A stretch of 64,000 bases of DNA, taken from Mastigias papua (Eukaryota; Cnidaria; Scyphozoa; Rhizostomeae; Mastigiidae). The DNA is taken from positions 11,574,028 to 11,638,027 of the forward strand of contig OZ025276.1 in assembly GCA_964019165.1 (NCBI GenBank). Reading direction: 5' to 3'. Numbering within the stretch: position 1 is the first letter of the stretch; every line of letters starts with the position of its first letter. Positions 59,801 through 64,000 of the stretch are shown here, one piece after another. Below the pieces are notes generated by a model. That model worked only from the letters and a program-made list of their open reading frames with translations. It had not been told where the DNA came from and did not search any database. The translations under genes were made by a program, and so were the position numbers.

Positions 59801-62800
59801 TAGAAATGTGTACTGCAATTAAGTCTACTGGGCTCAGATCTCCCGCTCCATACGTTATTGAGAATGAATGTTTTTGATTAGAGAAAAGTTCGAAATAGGT
59901 TTTTGTATCTGTGTCACGCTGACATCATAGTTAAATAGAATCATTCAAAGAGGATTTCGAATTGCATAGCAGGATAGTACTCTAGATCATAAATGAAGAA
60001 CAAGCCACAGGAAGACATTATTTTTATGATTTGAGGACTGCAGTTTGCCTGTGATCAAATTTTTTCAATTAAACTTACAGGTGATCAGGCTATTTGTGTT
60101 TCTGTTAAAAAGGTGCCAGACTTGTGAGTTGACGTATACGCTAGCTCAATGCTAAATAAAAGAGTTTATTTTCAAAACGAGGTACTGTAGAATACCCTCG
60201 ATAATATTTGCAGTTGTACTGTGAGTTGAAAAGGAGTTAGTGACATGTGGTGTGGAGAGTTCACCCAGATAGCCACTAAGTTCAAAGGATAGGCCCATAC
60301 AGCAATTTCATGGCTCAGCTAAACACTTTATTCCACACACAAGTGGACAGCTGTATAGGCTGTCGAAGATGGTAGTTCTTTCAGTCCCTTCTTCAACCCC
60401 AAAAACTGTACTTCAAAGGGACCAACCATGCATTCTCATTTATTATGCACTGCTGCAGATCAATTTTCTTTGTATCTAGATTTTGCAGGATAACTTTGCG
60501 TTCTTCATTTTGTAAGGTTCGAACACTTTAGTGAAACAATATACAACCACAACAGTATGATTGACAAAGACTGAATTATTCACTTTCTTTCGTATAGGTC
60601 TGCAATTTGGTTAGTTTATATCCGTAATTATGTAAATGTGGAAAGTTAAACCGGTTGTGGGCATCTGATCTCAAACCTTTATTTGATGTTGTTGTTACCC
60701 GATTGGAACAATTATTCCATTCATTTTATTGTACATATATTCAAAGTTCTATTTGATAAAGGTTTGGAGTATTTGTCTGTTAGCGCTGTGTGGCAAAATG
60801 AAACATCAATTTTTTATATCATAGCTTTATTTTATATCATATCTTTATTATCATCATCATTATTATGTCATAATCATCATCGTCATCAACACGATCATGT
60901 TGACGATGATAATGATGATGATGGTGGTGATGATGATGATGGTGATGATGATGATAGTGATGGTGATGTTGATGATATTATCGTGGTATTGATGGTGTTG
61001 ATTATGATTTTGATGATGATGATGACGACAGACATTATCATTCATTATTCTTGTAGTCATGATCATGATCACATCACATCATCATCGCAGTTATCATCTT
61101 CACCACTTTCCCTATCACTATTATCTGGTATCATCTTTCATCAATATTCCCCATTGTTATTAATGTCAATATTATGTGAGTTCACTCTCTAATGTAGATC
61201 CTTAGCATGTCATTTTGTGTATTAGGAATTCTTTTTGCTTTAGGACGACCCACCAATCGAAAGAAATGCTCCCAAAGTTGCTGGATCAATATTCTGGTCA
61301 CGAGGTCTGCTAAGTAGAATAGAGGAGCCGATGAAAATCTTTAGAGACGTCAAGTTTGTGTCAACTTTGAGGGTGTGTATTCTTGGAACTCATTGATGTA
61401 CGCATGAATCCATGTATCACTATATTCCTTTGTAGACTACTGTGCCTTTCGTTGCTTAACTTTTTCTATCACTGTTTTATAATTTTTCATAGGATTTCAG
61501 TCGTGTTGTTAAGTATTATCACCGCGTAGCTTCCGCTCTGATTAAGTATGAAGAGATATTCCTATCTGCTTGGAAATCGCAAGTGGAAGCAGTTAAAATT
61601 GGCTTGAAAGCACCCCTTCTGAGAGTAAATGACGACAGAGAGATTGAAGTCAATGTCGAACGCAGGTTTGGCCCCCTCGAGATCTTTTTATTCTTATAAA
61701 TAAAACTAGTTAAATGTTTATTTCTATCTACTTCTAACTCGGGCAAGTTTCTACGTGGACATTGAATTCATGATTCTCTCTTACATGACAATAAATGTAT
61801 ATGTCTTGCACGACCTTTATCTGGGATCATTTTTGTTTTGTTGTACTGAGCTGCCTTTTAGGCCTTCGACAAAATCTGCTGATACACTTAGTTAGGTAAA
61901 ATGACTATGGCTGAAAAGTTGAAGGAAGAGAAGTTGTCCGATTGCCGGAAATGGGTTTGGAAGAAGTGGGCATGGAAGAGTGGAGGAGAATATAATAGGT
62001 TAAAGGAGAGGAGTTTAAGTGTAATGAAAAGAGAGAGAGAAATAGATGTTACCACCATGTTATCTTCTCAACTACTTCTTTTTAATTTTTCCTCTGCAAC
62101 GTCTTTAGCTCTGTATAAGACATTCATGCAACTGGTATATGCGCTTTTTAGAGTTTTAGAGGTGATTACTGAAGTCAAATGGATGAAAAGACTGAATATA
62201 CAGGTGCCAAATACTGCTGTGGAGATATTTCAACAGGTGACGATAGTTGATTCTTCTTATTAAATGTCGGTCATAATAGCTCCAGCTTGTACTATTTATA
62301 TGATCTTATTTCTACTCGATCGTACCAGACACAATTGTGTTGTTCTTTTCATAGGAGACACGTGTCAAGAACTACTATCACCAGCTTCATTGGGTTATGA
62401 AACTGTACCATGAAGTATGCGAAAAGGTCCCAAAACCTCTCAGGCAGGTGATGGCTCCTTTGACTGAATCCATACTATACTATCTTCAGCCGGGCTTGTC
62501 GACACTTACATGGAGTTCCCTTAATATTGATGCATATTTACACCAGGTATGTTTTAGAGGAACTCTCGATTGTTACAGCATTATAAGCTATTGATGATGC
62601 TGATGGCAGAACTATGAGTAGTGTTAACGATGCTTGTATCTGATACTAGTTACCAAGTATATGGCCAGTTTTCCTCTACATGTTTGGCCTTTATTTTGTC
62701 ATACAGTATTCATACATTCTTAAACTGAATTTTTATTTTTCTCCTACAGTATTCATACATTCTTTAATTGAGTGTTTTTATTTTTTCATACAGTATCCAT

Positions 62801-63176
62801 TGTTTAACTGAATTTTTTGTCATACAATATCAATTTATTCTTTAACATAATGTTTATGTTTGCATAAAATGTCCATACATTCTTTTATTCATTACTTAGA
62901 TGTTTGTTTGAATGTTGATTAGTTAGTGACTTTTTCATGTAGTGTCATTCTGCAGTACAAAAGCTGCAGAAAACAGTGGAAAATGTTTGTCAGCTTGTGA
63001 AAGACGGCCTCGACGATAGCATTGAAAAAGTGAAACTGCTCGTGTTCTTTGATGAGAAGAGTGTTTCAGCAAAGACTTGGAAAACAGGAGAATTTGTTAG
63101 CTCTCAGCACGAGTTTTGTATGAGAATTGCAAAAAAGCTTGCCAGACTCATAAATAGTATGGAATCAGCATTGCAG
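53899..63176 (+). CDS. Axonemal outer-arm dynein heavy chain, DNAH5/DNAH8 type, N-terminal tail (3-prime part beyond window)
   Basis: Fourteen coding exons: 53899-54584, 54737-54907, 55170-55374, 56044-56464, 57149-57451, 58307-58548, 59366-59407, 59480-59532, 59645-59765, 61244-61372, 61493-61665, 62152-62236, 62355-62546 and 62943-63176. They give 1,019 residues with phases consistent throughout. The ATG follows an in-frame TGA at 53881. The product is the DHC_N1 tail of a dynein heavy chain, which binds intermediate chains and dimerises in the ciliary outer arm. Diagnostic stretches are WWIANKLQQTF, NAFLPFFKAQTNWGEC, LTDAINETKDKVKYLESLRR, DDPPIERNAPKVAGSIFWSR and YYLQPGLSTLTWSSLNIDAY, which parallel the DNAH5 tail. 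Two insertions look unusual: a Ser/Pro/Asn-rich segment at residues about 450-515, and an acidic Glu/Asp/Ser segment at about 565-625 across exons 5 and 6. The donors of exons 2 (GTCAGT) and 11 (GTTTGG) are non-consensus but required by frame and homology. Motor-domain exons lie to the right of the window. Confidence 0.92.
54551..54638 (+). repeat. Tandem duplication of the exon 1 splice-donor segment
   Basis: The 40 bp ending exon 1 (TTGAATCACTTCTCTCAGAA to AAAAGTAAGT, 54551-54590) are repeated with small changes at 54594-54638, including a second AAAAGTAAGT donor. The second copy also has an improved polypyrimidine acceptor, TTTCTTTCAG. Confidence 0.9.
55521..55769. mobile_element. hAT-like MITE
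   Basis: The left end is CAGTGGTTTCCCAACTGGGA; the right end read inverted is CAGTGTTATCGAAACCTTTT. Both fit the CAGTGNTTNNCAAACT-type termini of hAT elements. The flanking 8-mers ATTTATAA and GCGTATAG share a central TATA, consistent with a decayed 8-bp target duplication. It is 249 bp long, non-coding, and lies in dynein intron 3. Confidence 0.75.
56520..57060. repeat. Degenerate CTGG/CTTG/CTGA tetranucleotide tracts
   Basis: Two blocks of imperfect GCTGGCTGGCTTGCTGG-type repeat, at about 56520-56700 and 56985-57060, flank a non-repetitive stretch in dynein intron 4. Confidence 0.85.
58855..59065 (+). repeat. Dispersed repeat family B, copy 3, with (GACA)n expansion
   Basis: It opens with an expanded GACAGACAGAAAGACAGAAA-type tract (to about 58912) and continues with CATAACACTGGAATACAT, AACACAGGAAATCTATTCAA, TTGCGTGAAAATTG and AAATCCAATACCGAACTTTC. 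These match copies at 5814 and 9966. It lies in dynein intron 6. Confidence 0.75.
60848..61100. repeat. Imperfect ATC/GAT trinucleotide tract
   Basis: ATCATC changes to GATGAT midway (near 60905), so the tract can fold on itself. It gives a false Asp-rich frame. It lies in dynein intron 9. Confidence 0.92.
62696..62895. repeat. Degenerate approximately 50-bp tandem repeat with acceptor-like motifs
   Basis: Units built around CATACAGTATTCATACATTC and TTTAACTGAATTTTT recur about four times. Several place CTCCTACAG or TTTCATACAG after a pyrimidine tract, mimicking 3-prime splice sites just upstream of dynein exon 14. Confidence 0.75.
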
Positions 63177-64000
63177 GTATGTCATACAAACGCTATGCTG
63201 CATGTTTTTGAACTTTAGAAGTAGCAGTAGGACATTATCTTCATCATCATCATCATCATAATCATCAATCATCGTAATCATCAAATATCATATCAATCAT
63301 AATCATCATCACCATAACCATCATCATCAGCATCATAATCACTCTATATTAAGCATACTGTACCCTTTGGGCTATTTTCAACTTTACTTATTTCCGAAGG
63401 TCTGCATTTGTCAGGGGAAGTAGTATATATTTTTATCAAGTAGAAACAGAAGACATGTCTATTTTGGATTACTGGTTGTTTTAATTCTTTAGTGATATTT
63501 AACTCTTTTTTGATATTTAGCCACTGCTCTTGAGCAGTTTTCTTATGTTGAAGATGCAGTATTTATTGCAATAGGCAATGCTTCAAAACTTTGTCTTCAT
63601 TCTTAGGCAGTTGTTACTAAAGACATGTCAAAATGCTGATGAACTCAGTCTCTAACATCGTTATGTTCAAATAAGTTTGTGAAATCTTATACTACCGCAG
63701 TAAATCATGTAGCTGAGATCACAGTGTTAAAATTTTCTTTTCGTTAGAAAGTAAAAGTTTGATCACTGAAGGACCATCCCAGTGAATAAAGTACCTTATC
63801 ATTCAATCAACACATCATGAAATCATATTTTGCTGCACTGTACTATATCTCATTAGCTACTTCAATCAATACACCAAAATCAATCATTGAAAAAAGTTAC
63901 AAACACCCTTGGAATTCCTATTTTACTAGAAGACTCACTCCTTGACCAAAGGATTCTTTCCAAAGTTAATCTATCTTGAAGTATCATTTTTCACTGAATA
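63177..64000. other. Dynein intron 14 to window edge; ATC microsatellite at 63235-63345
   Basis: No further dynein exon was recognised after the GTATGT donor at 63177. The stretch holds an imperfect ATC repeat and otherwise AT-rich sequence. Confidence 0.6.

Noticed and set aside
60683..61192. 169-residue Asp-rich protein
   Set aside because: Mostly an ATC/GAT microsatellite inside a dynein intron, between verified exons.
61901..62263. 120-residue independent protein
   Set aside because: Only its end (from 62152) is a dynein exon; the rest is intron sequence read in the same frame.

Overview
This window is nuclear DNA from an animal. The genes are split by GT-AG introns, there is an FGF-type growth factor, an axonemal (ciliary) dynein heavy chain and an ARID1 chromatin-remodelling subunit, and the DNA is AT-rich with (CA)n, (TA)n, (GAAT)n and ATC-type microsatellites and many short terminal-inverted-repeat elements. 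The divergence of the FGF and ARID1 proteins and the overall texture suggest a non-vertebrate, perhaps a cnidarian. That placement is an inference and cannot be settled from this window alone. One assembly gap of exactly 200 Ns lies at 43801-44000.

Layout. Positions 1-20600 hold no gene I can support, only dispersed repeats and a 37-bp tandem array. 20634-22775 (+) is a one-exon coding region for a 713-residue protein with C-terminal ankyrin repeats and a PP1-docking-like motif. 24605-26949 (-) is TIMM13 (3 coding exons). 27762-29432 (-) is LYRM2 (3 coding exons). Only 134 bp separate the LYRM2 start codon from the start codon of the divergent 29567-39008 (+) gene, a 12-exon, 471-residue coiled-coil protein resembling C6orf118. 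41104-41662 (-) is the exon carrying the whole FGF beta-trefoil. 45696-51149 (+) is the ARID domain and C-terminal half of an ARID1A/B (BAF250/Osa) orthologue; its N-terminal part is not visible and may lie in the gap. 53899-63176 (+) is the start and first 14 coding exons (1,019 residues) of an outer-arm dynein heavy chain of the DNAH5/DNAH8 type, running off the right edge.

The multi-exon models were built by hand: reading phases agree across every junction, and the joined proteins match known families through the junctions. Several real genes have exons too short to show as open reading frames (LYRM2, TIMM13 exons 2-3, many dynein and C6orf118-like exons).

Functional groups: TIMM13 and LYRM2 are small mitochondrial proteins lying in tandem. 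The dynein is a ciliary motor. ARID1 is a BAF (SWI/SNF) subunit. They are neighbours, not an operon, and I see no evidence of a co-ordinated pathway. The most unusual material is in the introns: bounded foldback or TIR elements with target-site duplications, a near-perfect 53-bp-arm palindrome, a retrotransposon tail, a reverse-transcriptase fragment nested inside a TIR element, and a duplicated splice donor after dynein exon 1.
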